Shown one piece after another: positions 6,821-15,355 of a stretch of DNA of 64,000 nt. The position numbers were made by a program, and so were the translations under genes. Each line of letters begins with the position of its first letter. The first letter of the stretch is position 1. Source of the DNA: Pseudonocardiales bacterium (lineage in GTDB: Bacteria > Actinomycetota > Actinomycetes > Mycobacteriales > Pseudonocardiaceae); contig JAFATA010000003.1 of the NCBI GenBank assembly GCA_019244165.1, positions 26,179-90,178 on the forward strand, in the 5' to 3' direction. A model generated the notes under the pieces. The model saw only the letters and a list, made by a program, of their open reading frames with translations, did no database searches and was not told the DNA's origin.

Positions 6821-8485
6821 ATGAGCATCAACACCACGGGGGCCAGCGGGGACGGCGCGTTCGCAAAGACCAGCGCGGTGCTGGACGAGGCGCACCTGGG
6901 TGACATCCAGGGCGCGATGGGCACGATCCGCCACGATGAGGAAGCCCGTGCCGGCCTGCCGGCCCGGTTGAGGACGTTGCTGGCGATCGTGGGTCCCGGC
7001 CTGATCGTGATGGTCGGCGACAACGATGCCGGCGCGTACAGCACCTACACCCAGGCTGGGCAGGACTACGGCACCCGGCTGCTGTGGACGTTGTTGCTAC
7101 TCGTCCCGGTGCTGTATGTGAACCAGGAAATGGTGCTGCGGCTGGGCGCGGTCACCGGGGTTGGGCACGCCCGGCTGATCCTGGAGCGCTTCGGGCGGTT
7201 CTGGGGCGCGTTCAGTGTGATCGACCTGTTCCTGCTCAACGCGCTGACCATCGTCACGGAGTTCATCGGCATCAGCCTCGGGCTGTCCTACCTGGGGCTA
7301 CCCAAGGTGCCCGGGGTGCTGATCGCCGCAGTGGTGGTCATCGTCGCGGCGTCCACGGGCAGTTTCCGGCGTTTTGAGCGGATCTGTTTGGCGCTCGTCG
7401 TGGGCAGCCTGCTGGTGGTGCCGATCCTGGTCATGGCCCATCCCCCGCTGAGCCAGCTCGCCTACGACTTCGTGGTGCCCGGGATGCCCGCCGGGGCGGA
7501 GCCCTCCACGGTGATGCTGCTGATCATCGCGATCGTCGGCACCACCGTCGCGCCCTGGCAGCTGTTCTTCCAGCAGTCCTACGTCATCGACAAGCGGATC
7601 ACCCCGAGGTTCATCGGCTACGAGAAGGCCGACCTGTGGATCGGCATCGTCATCGTGGTCCTGGGTGCGGGGGCGATGATGGCCTTCTGCACCACCGCGT
7701 TCCTCGGACACCCGCAGTTCGGGCAGTTCACTGATGCCGGCGGGGTCGCCACTGGGCTAGCAACCTACGTCAACCGCACCGCGGGGGTGCTGTTTGCCCT
7801 GGCGCTGATCGACGCCAGCATCATCGGGGCCGCCGCCGTCTCACTCGCGACGGCCTACGCGATCGGCGACGTGCTGGGGCTGCGGCACTCCCTGCACCGC
7901 AGCCCGAAAGAGGCCAAGGGCTTCTACGTGGTCTTCGCCGGGCTGCTAGCCGGCTCAGCGGTCATCGTGATCATCCCGGGTAGCCCGCTGGGGTTGCTCA
8001 CCGAGGGGGTGCAGACCCTGGCCGGGGTGTTGCTGCCCTCGGCGACGGTGTTCCTGCTGCTGCTGTGCAACGACCGCCAAGTCCTGGGCCCCTGGGTCAA
8101 TGGCCGGGCCCTCAACGTGTTCACCTCGGCGGTGATCGCGGTGCTGGTGATGCTCTCCATGGTGCTCACCGCCGCCGTCCTCTTCCCCGGTATCACCAGC
8201 ACCGCCATGCTGGCCATCCTGGTCATCGGCACTGCCCTGGCCGTGATCGCCGGCATCGCGCTGCTCGTCGGGCGCCGGGTGCACCCCGCGCCGGCCGGCA
8301 GCGGTCTGCCGCCGCTGGAGCGGGGCCTGCGCGCCACCTGGCGGATGCCGCCACTGGCTCTGCTCACCCGGCCGCCGCTGAGCGTCGGGCGCCGGGTGGG
8401 GCTTACCGTGCTGCGCAGCTACCTGGTCATCGCCGCAGGCATGGTCATCGTCCGCGTCGTCCAACTCGCCCTCGCTGGCCACTAG
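6821..8485 (+). CDS. NRAMP-related divalent metal transporter (Mg/Mn type)
   Basis: A 554-residue polytopic membrane protein with about 11 hydrophobic segments after a 50-residue cytosolic N-terminus. Segment 1 carries GDNDAGAY (residues about 66-73) where classical NRAMP proteins have DPGN, and segment 6 has GTTVAPWQLFF without the conserved metal-binding Met-Pro-His of MntH. Loss of that methionine and the altered segment 1 are features of NRAMP-related magnesium transporters, which accept Mg2+ and Mn2+. The next gene encodes MgtE-type cytosolic domains, 72 bp away on the same strand, which supports a magnesium role. Ion choice is inferred. Confidence 0.8.
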   Translation: MSINTTGASGDGAFAKTSAVLDEAHLGDIQGAMGTIRHDEEARAGLPARLRTLLAIVGPGLIVMVGDNDAGAYSTYTQAGQDYGTRLLWTLLLLVPVLYVNQEMVLRLGAVTGVGHARLILERFGRFWGAFSVIDLFLLNALTIVTEFIGISLGLSYLGLPKVPGVLIAAVVVIVAASTGSFRRFERICLALVVGSLLVVPILVMAHPPLSQLAYDFVVPGMPAGAEPSTVMLLIIAIVGTTVAPWQLFFQQSYVIDKRITPRFIGYEKADLWIGIVIVVLGAGAMMAFCTTAFLGHPQFGQFTDAGGVATGLATYVNRTAGVLFALALIDASIIGAAAVSLATAYAIGDVLGLRHSLHRSPKEAKGFYVVFAGLLAGSAVIVIIPGSPLGLLTEGVQTLAGVLLPSATVFLLLLCNDRQVLGPWVNGRALNVFTSAVIAVLVMLSMVLTAAVLFPGITSTAMLAILVIGTALAVIAGIALLVGRRVHPAPAGSGLPPLERGLRATWRMPPLALLTRPPLSVGRRVGLTVLRSYLVIAAGMVIVRVVQLALAGH

Positions 8486-8557
8486 CCACCCCTACCCGTG
8501 ACGGGCTCGGCGCGCGAGGATCAGACGTATCCAGCATGGAAGTAAGGAAACCCGGTC

Positions 8558-10003
8558 ATGAGCATGACCCCGCCGCCACCGAGCAACACCTCCCGCCAGA
8601 ATCCCGGCGCGCCCACCCCGGGCTCTTCCGCCGCCACGCCCGGACGGACGCTGTCGTTGTCACGGCTGCTCAGCCGGGCTGTGATCGGGGCCCGCGGGCA
8701 GAAGCTGGGTCAGCTCTCCGACGTGATCGTCCGGCTGCGCGGCGCCAACTACCCGCTGGTCACCGGGCTTGTCGCGGACATCGGGGGGCACCGGGTGTTC
8801 GTGCCCGCCCAGAGCGTGACCGACTGGGACACCGATCAGGTGCTGCTGGCCAGCGCCCGGGTCGATCTGCGGGAGTTCGAGCGCCGCGACGGCGAGGTGC
8901 TGTTGCGCGCCGACATCCTGGGCCACCGGCTCATCGACATCCCCCGGGCGCGGCTGGTGCGCGCCTATGACCTGGAGCTGCTGGACACCGGAGAGGGGTG
9001 GGTGCTGGCCGGGGTGGACACCCGTAAGACCAGCTGGTGGCGCCGGGCGCTGGGTTTGGCCCGCTCCTTGACTCACTCTGGGGCGGAGGCGCGCGGCGAG
9101 GGCGAGCCCGCCGAGAGTGGATGCCGGGACTGGAAGGCGTTCGAGGCGTTGATCGGGCACGAGCCCTCGGTGCTGCTGCGCACCCCGACGGCCCGGCTGC
9201 ACCGGCTCAAGCCGGCGCAGATCGCCGACCTGCTCGAGGAGGCCTCCCGCGCCGAGCAGATCGAGCTGCTCGAGCAGGTCCACGCCGACCCCGAGCTGGA
9301 GGCCGACGTGTTCGAGGAGCTCGACGAGGACCGCCAGTCCCGGCTGCTCCGGGACCGCACCGACCCCGAGATCGCCGGGGTGCTGGCCCGGATGCGCGCC
9401 GACGATGCCGCCGACGCCATCGCCGAGTTGCCCCAGGACCGCCGTCAACCCGTGCTCCAGCTGCTCCCCGCAGGCCAACGCACCAAGGTGACCGCTCTGC
9501 TGGGCTACAACGCGACCAGCGCCGGCGGGCTGATGAGCCTGGACTTCCTCGCCCTGCCGCGGGACACCCCGGTCGGTGCCGCGCTGGAGCGGGTGCGGGC
9601 TGCCCGCACCCTGCAGCCCGAGGCCCTGACCACTGTGTTCAGCCTCAACCCCCGGGGGAAGCTGCGCGGCGCGGCCAGCCTGGTCGGCCTGATCCAAGCC
9701 GACCCCGACGCCCTGCTGCGCACCGTCGCCGACCCCGACCCCATCCGGGTCCACCCCAACGCCGACCTGATCGACATCACTCTGCTGATGACCGACTACA
9801 ACCTGCTCAACCTGCCCGTCGTGGACGACGACGATCACGTCATCGGCGTCATCACCGTCGATGACGTGCTCGAAGCCTCCCTGCCGCGCAACTGGCGCCG
9901 CCGCGAACCCGCTACCCACCCCGAGACCACCGACCTTGAGCCCCCCGACCGCGAGCCCACCGCCGGGCCCCCAGACCAGGGGAATGACGGCGCTCTGCGC
10001 TGA
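8558..10003 (+). CDS. soluble PRC-barrel / MgtE-N / CBS-pair protein
   Basis: The 481-residue product has a PRC-barrel-like N-terminus (LSRAVIGARGQKLGQLSDVI, about 30-110). A helical MgtE_N superhelix (about 170-300) follows, with the repeated pattern IADLLEEAS, EDRQSRLLRDRTD and DAADAIAELPQDRR. A CBS pair (about 310-440) ends in VVDDDDHVIGVITVDDV. There is no membrane domain, unlike MgtE channels, where these cytosolic parts sense Mg2+ and gate the pore. It lies 72 bp downstream of the NRAMP-related transporter, with AAGTAAGGAA upstream of the ATG. I infer that it senses Mg2+ and gates or scaffolds that transporter. Confidence 0.85.
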   Translation: MSMTPPPPSNTSRQNPGAPTPGSSAATPGRTLSLSRLLSRAVIGARGQKLGQLSDVIVRLRGANYPLVTGLVADIGGHRVFVPAQSVTDWDTDQVLLASARVDLREFERRDGEVLLRADILGHRLIDIPRARLVRAYDLELLDTGEGWVLAGVDTRKTSWWRRALGLARSLTHSGAEARGEGEPAESGCRDWKAFEALIGHEPSVLLRTPTARLHRLKPAQIADLLEEASRAEQIELLEQVHADPELEADVFEELDEDRQSRLLRDRTDPEIAGVLARMRADDAADAIAELPQDRRQPVLQLLPAGQRTKVTALLGYNATSAGGLMSLDFLALPRDTPVGAALERVRAARTLQPEALTTVFSLNPRGKLRGAASLVGLIQADPDALLRTVADPDPIRVHPNADLIDITLLMTDYNLLNLPVVDDDDHVIGVITVDDVLEASLPRNWRRREPATHPETTDLEPPDREPTAGPPDQGNDGALR

Positions 10004-10042
10004 CGTTCCACCACCGGGGGTACCCGGGCGAGTGAGGCAACG

Positions 10043-10516
10043 TTGAGGTGCACCGAATGTGGCGAGCAGCTGCTGGCCGAACGCGCTGCACTCGGCTATG
10101 ACTACTGCACGAGCCCGGTCTGCCAGAAGAAGCGGTACCGGGGGCCGAAGGTCACCGCGATCGGCGTGAACAAGAGCGCTGACGTCTTCCTTGTCGCCGA
10201 CGATGCCGAGATCGTCCGAAGGGGCGAGGCTGGCGAGTTCGGGAAGAAGAACACGAGCCTGGGTATCGACTATCGCGGTGCTGTGGCCACAGCGCCGCCT
10301 CCGGCCGCACCGCGACCCATCCATCCCCCAGCGCTGCCCACTGCGCGGAGACGACCCTGGTCACGCCAGCAGGAGAAGGTGGTTCGGCTCTATCACGACA
10401 TGGGGTGCAACCCGAAGCAGATCCTGGAACGGGCGGCAGTCAACAATCCCCGCCTGGGGATCACCGCTGCGCTGATCAAGGATATCCTCGCGACGCCGGA
10501 GCGCCGATCCCGGTAG
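10043..10516 (+). CDS. zinc-ribbon hypothetical protein
   Basis: A TTG at 10043 starts a 157-residue protein. Its first 27 residues hold MRCTECGEQ and YCTSPVCQKKR, a four-cysteine CxxC-type zinc ribbon. The middle is a proline-rich linker, and the C-terminal 55 residues (WSRQQEKVVRLYHDMGCNPK) look like a helix-turn-helix-like bundle. It is probably a nucleic-acid-binding protein, but I know no named family. It follows the metal-transport pair on the same strand after about 40 bp. Confidence 0.6.
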   Translation: MRCTECGEQLLAERAALGYDYCTSPVCQKKRYRGPKVTAIGVNKSADVFLVADDAEIVRRGEAGEFGKKNTSLGIDYRGAVATAPPPAAPRPIHPPALPTARRRPWSRQQEKVVRLYHDMGCNPKQILERAAVNNPRLGITAALIKDILATPERRSR

Positions 10517-10525
10517 CGCGCCGGG

Positions 10526-10897
10526 TCACCGGTCCTGCCGGAGCAGCTCGGCCAGCACGGCTGCCTGGCTGATCTCGGGATTCCGAGTGGCGGTGAGCAA
10601 GGTCAGCGTGCGCTGCGCTACCAGCTCCCGCAGATGCGCCAGCGCCGCGCTCGCCTCGGGTTGCTCCAGCTCGGCGCGGTAGCGGCGGGCGAACTGCTCA
10701 AACCGCTCGGGGTCGTGTCCATACCAGCGGCGCAGCTCATCCGACGGCGCGACCGTGCGACACCATTCGTCCAACGCGGCCTTCTTTCGGGCCAGGCCGC
10801 GCGGCCAGATCCGGTCGACCAGGACCCGAGCGCCATCGCGGTCCCGCGGCTCGTCGTAGACGCGGCGCACCCGCACGTCGTGTTCAGCCACCAGCAA
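10526..10897 (-). CDS. DUF488 family protein (YeaO-like)
   Basis: This 123-residue protein shows the hallmarks of the short DUF488 group: VRRVYDEPRDRDGARVLVDR, IWPRGLARKKAALDEWCRTV, the SDELRRWYGHDPERF block and a final LTLLTATRNPEISQAAVL strand-helix. The molecular role of the family is not established. It stands alone on this strand, convergent with the zinc-ribbon gene and divergent from the DUF4142 gene. Confidence 0.85.
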   Translation of the reverse strand: MLVAEHDVRVRRVYDEPRDRDGARVLVDRIWPRGLARKKAALDEWCRTVAPSDELRRWYGHDPERFEQFARRYRAELEQPEASAALAHLRELVAQRTLTLLTATRNPEISQAAVLAELLRQDR

Positions 10898-11029
10898 CCT
10901 CCTTCATCACTGTAGTTCCCTACCTCAGGTGACGTAGTTTCTGATCTCCGGGAATCGGGTACAGCCGCGATGCGGCCACACCACCAGTCAGGGGGTGTAT
11001 TTCAGCCGAAAGAAGTAAGGGAGAACGGG

Positions 11030-11764
11030 ATGAAGGTCAGGATGGCCGCCGCGAGCCTGCTCGGCTCGATGGCGGTGGTCGCGAGCATGGGCTTCGGCAC
11101 CGCCGCGGCACAGCCGGGCGGGGGTGGTAGCCAGCTGTCCCCGCAGGACCAGACGTTTATGACGCAGAACGCGCAGACCGACTTGGCCGAAATCGCGGCC
11201 GGGAAGCTCGCCGTGGCGCGCGCGACGACCACGCAGATCCGCCAGACCGCGCAGACGATCATGTCGGATCACCAGCAGATCCTGTCCCAGTTGCAAGGCC
11301 TGGGGCGGGACCTGCACGTCACGCTGCCGAACTCGCCGGACGCCACGCAGCAGCAGCAAGCGCAGCAGCTGGAGACTTCCTCCGGCACGGACTTCGACCA
11401 CGCCTACCTGCAGGATGAGACCAAGGGTCATCAGACGTCAATTGCCCAGACCCAACAGGAGATCAAGTCGGGCAGCGATCAGCAAGTGGTGAACTTCGCG
11501 AAGTCCTACTTGCCGGGCGCCGAGCAGCACTTGAGAATGGTGCAGAACCTCAGCGTCCCCAGCGGCGCCGGCACCGCTAGCCCCAGCAGTCCCGCCAGCC
11601 CCAGCAGCCCCAGCCCCCCCAGCGGGGTGAACGCCGGCTCTGGTGGCGAGGCGGCAGCGAGCCCGGAGATGCCACCGGCGGTGGTCGCTGGCCTGGCGGG
11701 TGGCGGTGTGCTGCTCGTGCTGACCTCCGGGGGGGCGCTGCTTGTTCGGCGTCGCCAGGAATGA
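11030..11764 (+). CDS. secreted DUF4142 protein with C-terminal membrane anchor
   Basis: ATG 11030 is preceded by AAGGGAGAA. The product begins with a clear signal peptide (basic MKVR, a hydrophobic stretch, an AAA-Q cleavage region near residue 25). A four-helix ferritin-like DUF4142 domain follows (about 35-185; FMTQNAQTDLAEIAAGKLA and SYLPGAEQHLRMVQNL are diagnostic). After a low-complexity Pro/Ser linker come a C-terminal membrane segment and RRRQE. Signal, extracellular domain, linker, hydrophobic helix and basic tail resemble a sortase substrate, but there is no LPxTG. A sortase gene follows after only 22 bp, so it may be its client. Confidence 0.8.
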   Translation: MKVRMAAASLLGSMAVVASMGFGTAAAQPGGGGSQLSPQDQTFMTQNAQTDLAEIAAGKLAVARATTTQIRQTAQTIMSDHQQILSQLQGLGRDLHVTLPNSPDATQQQQAQQLETSSGTDFDHAYLQDETKGHQTSIAQTQQEIKSGSDQQVVNFAKSYLPGAEQHLRMVQNLSVPSGAGTASPSSPASPSSPSPPSGVNAGSGGEAAASPEMPPAVVAGLAGGGVLLVLTSGGALLVRRRQE

Positions 11765-11786
11765 GCCCCAGGAACGAGTCCCAGGA

Positions 11787-12422
11787 ATGAACCGCAGATG
11801 GCCGTGGCTGGGGGTGATAGTCGGCCTCGGGCTGATCGTGACCGCTGGCGTGGGACCAACGATCGGCGTTGGTGACACGCCGCAGGTCGGGAGGGTCCCA
11901 GCGGTGCAGGCGGCGGCCGGTACCGGGCCGACGGTGCGGGCGGCACCGCGATCCGGCACCCGACCGCCGACCGCGATGGCCGGACAAGCGCCGCAGCGGC
12001 TCATGCTGCCGTCGCTGCGGGTAGACGCGCCGATCACGCCGGTGGCGACGCTGCCCGGTGGCGGCCTGGCCGTTCCGGCCAACCCCGAGGTGCTGGGCTG
12101 GTGGCAGGGCGGGGCGCGCCCTGGCACCGGACAGGGCACCGTCGTGATCGACGGCCACGTCGACACCGCAGCCGACGGCCCGGGCGCCCTGTTCCACCTC
12201 CGCGAGCTGCGTCCTGGCGACCCGGTCGTGCTGAGCACCGACCACGGGCCGCAGAGGTACCTGATTGCCGCGCTGCGCAGCTACCTGAAGGCCGACCTGC
12301 CCGCCGAGGTGTTCGCCCGCCGCGGGCAACCACGCCTGGTCATCATCACCTGCGGAGGCGCATTCAACGAGAAAACCCGGCAATACGCTGACAACATCGT
12401 CGCCTACGCCCTCCCCGCATAA
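11787..12422 (+). CDS. class F sortase
   Basis: ATG 11787 is chosen because it follows AGGA closely and gives a short basic MNRRWPW N-terminus before a single membrane anchor (about 8-25). The catalytic beta-barrel carries His in VIDGHVDT, Cys in VIITCGGAF and the following Arg-containing segment NEKTRQYADN. Length (211 aa) and the HVDT box fit class F sortases of Actinobacteria, which join sorting-signal proteins to the envelope. Overlapping or close placement after the DUF4142 gene suggests co-expression. Three imperfect CCAGGAATGA-type repeats sit at the junction (11755-11790). Confidence 0.85.
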   Translation: MNRRWPWLGVIVGLGLIVTAGVGPTIGVGDTPQVGRVPAVQAAAGTGPTVRAAPRSGTRPPTAMAGQAPQRLMLPSLRVDAPITPVATLPGGGLAVPANPEVLGWWQGGARPGTGQGTVVIDGHVDTAADGPGALFHLRELRPGDPVVLSTDHGPQRYLIAALRSYLKADLPAEVFARRGQPRLVIITCGGAFNEKTRQYADNIVAYALPA

Positions 12423-12528
12423 ACCGCTGGTCAGGTCCGTTTCGTGGCCATGCCGCAGGGAACCCCGTGGCTGCCGCCCCTGGCTGGGGCGGTGACACGA
12501 CGGTGGGACGGGACGAGGAGCAAGAACG

Positions 12529-12906
12529 ATGGAGTCTACTGTCATTGTAACCGAGAACGCCACGGCTGCGGTAGGGCCACACTCGCAGGGTGTACGACGG
12601 GGGAATATCCTCGCGGTAGGAGGCCAGGTAGGGGCTGACCCTAGGTCGGGAATTCTTTGCGAGGGGTTTGACGATCAGATCCGGCAGGCGATGACGAATA
12701 TACAAGAAATCCTCAAAGAGGCTGGGGCATCCTTCGCCGACGTGGTAATGTTGCGTATCTACCTCACCGAAGAGGGTCATTTTCACGCAATGAACACAGC
12801 ACTGGAGAAGCTCTTGTCGAAGCCATTTCCGGCGCGGACAGTCGTTTACGTAGAATTACCACCGGAGATGCTCGTCGAAATAGACGCTCTCGCCGTCGTT
12901 GACTAG
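12529..12906 (+). CDS. RidA/YjgF family protein
   Basis: A 125-residue RidA fold: VGPHSQGVRRGNILAVGGQV near the N-terminus, the DQIRQAMTNIQEILKEAG helix, and PARTVVYVELPPEMLVEIDA with the imine-binding Arg and the conserved Glu region. RidA proteins hydrolyse reactive enamines and imines, while other clades act in catabolic pathways. The gene has noticeably more A/T in wobble positions than its neighbours (for example AATATACAAGAAATCC), suggesting recent acquisition. It has no evident operon partner. Confidence 0.85.
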   Translation: MESTVIVTENATAAVGPHSQGVRRGNILAVGGQVGADPRSGILCEGFDDQIRQAMTNIQEILKEAGASFADVVMLRIYLTEEGHFHAMNTALEKLLSKPFPARTVVYVELPPEMLVEIDALAVVD

Positions 12907-12958
12907 TACTCCAGCCGTACTTTGTGATCTTCGGCGTGGCGATGCCAGGTTGGGCCGA

Positions 12959-13492
12959 TTACTGGCCGCTGCTGATCCCATAGGCCTGCCAAGTGGCCGG
13001 CGACGAGGCGTGGAGCATGACGGGGGTGCCGGGTACCCCCTGGGACTGCACACCGGGGAACCCGACCGGCTGGGGGCAGAGGATAACCAGTACGGGTAGC
13101 CAGGAGTATCCGAGAGGTATGCGCTGCATGGCTTCGCCGAGGGTCCCGATATCGGTCTGGGCGCCCATACTGGCGGCATTGCCGTCGTTCAGGCATTTCC
13201 ACTGGGTGAGGATCAGCGGGTACTGCTGGGTCGGTGGCCCGTCCGCGCCACTGGGCAGGTTGTAGGCGATGTCGAATGCGCGCTTCAAACCGGGGATGCG
13301 TAGCTCCCGCTGGTAGCTCAATGGCTGGACCTGTGACCGCAAGGGAAATTGGTAGCGCAAGAAGTCGATGACCGCCCACTGCTCCCAGCCTCCGCCTCCG
13401 TTCAGCGAGCGAACAAAGTCCAGAATCTGGCCGCGCCCGGTCATCCACCCGATTAGATCTTGGAGTCCTTCAGCCGGGGTGATCCGCTGCAT
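12959..13492 (-). CDS. hypothetical protein (177 aa)
   Basis: A minus-strand frame from ATG 13492 encodes a 177-residue protein. It starts MQRITPAEGLQDLIGWMTGR and contains a tryptophan/aromatic-rich middle (WEQWAVIDFLRYQFPLRSQ), then KRAFDIAYNL and QYPLILTQWKCLND. No signal peptide or membrane segment is obvious. A strand-rich segment with acidic and lysine residues could be compatible with a nuclease-like fold, but I recognise no family. It is convergent with the RidA gene and shares its lower GC feel. Confidence 0.5.
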   Translation of the reverse strand: MQRITPAEGLQDLIGWMTGRGQILDFVRSLNGGGGWEQWAVIDFLRYQFPLRSQVQPLSYQRELRIPGLKRAFDIAYNLPSGADGPPTQQYPLILTQWKCLNDGNAASMGAQTDIGTLGEAMQRIPLGYSWLPVLVILCPQPVGFPGVQSQGVPGTPVMLHASSPATWQAYGISSGQ

Positions 13493-13652
13493 CGTCGCTC
13501 CGTCGCCGGGTGATGGATATCTTCCGGTATTAGACGAGCATTAGTGTACTGGCCGTAGATCGTGATCTTGCGGCGTGTCGGTCCCGCACGGGGCGGCCAC
13601 CGCTGGAGTACGTGAAGTTTCGGAGATCTAGTGGATCGAATAGCTGGCCGGC

Positions 13653-14735
13653 TCAAGCCTGCAGGTGAGGCAGCACGCGATGGCCGTAGAAGTCGATGAC
13701 CCGCCTGGGGTCGGCCTGGGGGGCGTGGATGAACGGGATGACGCCGGCGTCGAGCAACGTGCGCACCGCCGTGATGTGCGCGGTGGGGTCAGTTCCCCGG
13801 ACCCAGGAGGAGATGACCTGCCGCAGCGGGGTGCGCTGGACGATCTGCTCGATGGTTACCGGGTTGGGCTGGTACAGCAGGTTGGCCGTGGGTGGCGCGG
13901 CCAGAAACCGCCAACGCTGGGCGGCATAGTTGACGTCGGAATCGTCGCCCACCACCACATAGCTCTCCACGAAGATCGGCATCCTCCCGGGGTCCTTCCC
14001 GGCGGCCCGGGCGCCCCGCTGGAACGCCGCCCGCAGCCGCGGATTCACCGCCCCACCGGTAGTGATCCATCCGTCACCATACTGGCCAGCGAGAAGGGCG
14101 CTTTTCGGCCCGCCGGCGGCAACGTAGATCGGAGGCGGCTGCTTCGGCAGGTCGTAGAGCTGGAGCTGCTCGGTCCGGAAGTATCGGCCCCGAAACGACA
14201 CCCGCTGCCCGCTCCACAGCTGGCGGATCAGCGTGATGGCCTCCACGAGACGGTCGTGCCGCTCGGGATACCTGCCGAACTGGCCGGTGCCGGCCAGTTC
14301 GTTGATGGCTTCGCCGGTATCCACCCCGAGGAAGGTGCGCCCGGGAGACAGCGTAGCCAGGGTGGCGAACGCCTGCGCCACGTCCGTGGGATGGTGCCGG
14401 TAAATGGGGCAGCTCACCCCGGTCCCCAGCGTGATAGCCCGGGTGCGTTGGCTGACCAGGCCAAGGGTCAGCCAGGGAAATGCTGCGTGACCTTCGTTGT
14501 CCTGCCAGGGCTGCAGGTGATCACTGGCCCACACGTAACCGAAGCCGGCCTGCTCGGCCGCTGCGGCAAGCTCCACCAGCTGGGAGGTCGGGGACTGCTC
14601 ATGGGAGAGCACGAAACCTACCCCTGCTCTGCCCGCTTCTGGGCCCACGGCTGGGCCCGTGGCTGGTGCACCCGCTACCGGAGAGGGGCCAGGCAAGCCG
14701 CAAGCGGCCGTCGACTTGCCCCTCTCGATGTGCAC
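13653..14735 (-). CDS. LLM-class F420-dependent oxidoreductase
   Basis: Using the GTG at 14735, the product is 361 residues; the open frame extends upstream but without family-like sequence. The luciferase-like TIM barrel is recognisable from GVGFVLSHEQSPTSQLVELA, GYVWASDHLQPW, FLGVDTGEAINE, SGQRVSFRGRYFRTEQLQLY and YVAAGGPKSALLAGQYGDGW. This matches F420-dependent glucose-6-phosphate dehydrogenase-like enzymes. The first 40 residues may include an export signal, as in some mycobacterial relatives, but this is uncertain. It is divergent from the L,D-transpeptidase. The substrate cannot be told. Confidence 0.85.
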   Translation of the reverse strand: MHIERGKSTAACGLPGPSPVAGAPATGPAVGPEAGRAGVGFVLSHEQSPTSQLVELAAAAEQAGFGYVWASDHLQPWQDNEGHAAFPWLTLGLVSQRTRAITLGTGVSCPIYRHHPTDVAQAFATLATLSPGRTFLGVDTGEAINELAGTGQFGRYPERHDRLVEAITLIRQLWSGQRVSFRGRYFRTEQLQLYDLPKQPPPIYVAAGGPKSALLAGQYGDGWITTGGAVNPRLRAAFQRGARAAGKDPGRMPIFVESYVVVGDDSDVNYAAQRWRFLAAPPTANLLYQPNPVTIEQIVQRTPLRQVISSWVRGTDPTAHITAVRTLLDAGVIPFIHAPQADPRRVIDFYGHRVLPHLQA

Positions 14736-14887
14736 TGATCGTCCGGATTGCCCACGAGAGGGGCGCTCAAACCAGCTCGCCACCCACCCGGGGCTGCCGG
14801 AGGTGTCGCGACGGCTTAACTCCGTGCAATCGGGGAACCCTCTCTCCGTGAGGATGAGTAAACTGGATCTTGAGGAGGAAGATCGCG

Positions 14888-15340
14888 TTGTCGACCGCAC
14901 GCCGCATTGCTGGGACAGTCGGGCTTCTCTCAGGTGTGCTGCTGGCCACGGTGGGTCTCGGCGGCAGGGCCTCCGCGGCGCCGGAGTCGCCGACGCCGTG
15001 CGCGGTGACCGCGAAGGCATGCATGGACCTGGCCACCCACCAAGCGTGGCTGACCGACGGGGCGGGGAAGGTGACCTATGGGCCGGTCGCCGCCCGCGGT
15101 GGCAAGTCCAGTGCCCCGACCCCCGTCGGTACCTTTAAGGTCCTGCGGAAGGACAAGCACTTTTACAGCACCGAGTTCCACGCGCCGATGCCGTACTCGG
15201 TGTTCTTCTACCCCGGCGACGCCTTCCACGCCGACAGCACCGCGGTGGCGTCTAACGGGTGCATCCACCTGAGCTGGGCGGCGGCTCAGCATTTCTACGA
15301 CACCCTTAGCCCCGGAGCGCAGGTCCAAATCGTGAGCTGA
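14888..15340 (+). CDS. exported L,D-transpeptidase (YkuD domain)
   Basis: The TTG at 14888 is favoured because GAGGAGG (14872-14878) lies 9 bases before it, whereas an upstream TTG at 14870 would place that Shine-Dalgarno inside the gene. A signal peptide (STARRIAGTVGLLSGVLLA to GRASA) precedes a small YkuD domain. It contains TPVGTFKVLRKDKHF, the His of FHADSTAVASNGCIHL and the nucleophilic Cys in SNGCIHL. At 150 residues it is a minimal, single-domain enzyme without a LysM or Ig domain. It would form 3-3 crosslinks or attach proteins to peptidoglycan outside the membrane. Confidence 0.85.
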   Translation: MSTARRIAGTVGLLSGVLLATVGLGGRASAAPESPTPCAVTAKACMDLATHQAWLTDGAGKVTYGPVAARGGKSSAPTPVGTFKVLRKDKHFYSTEFHAPMPYSVFFYPGDAFHADSTAVASNGCIHLSWAAAQHFYDTLSPGAQVQIVS

Positions 15341-15355
15341 TGGTGCCTGCGTGGA

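Noticed and set aside
8660..10324. Long minus-strand frame (554 codons) opposite the MgtE-like gene
   Set aside because: Gly/Gln/Val-rich shadow of a high-GC gene with no family features; the plus strand has clear domains.
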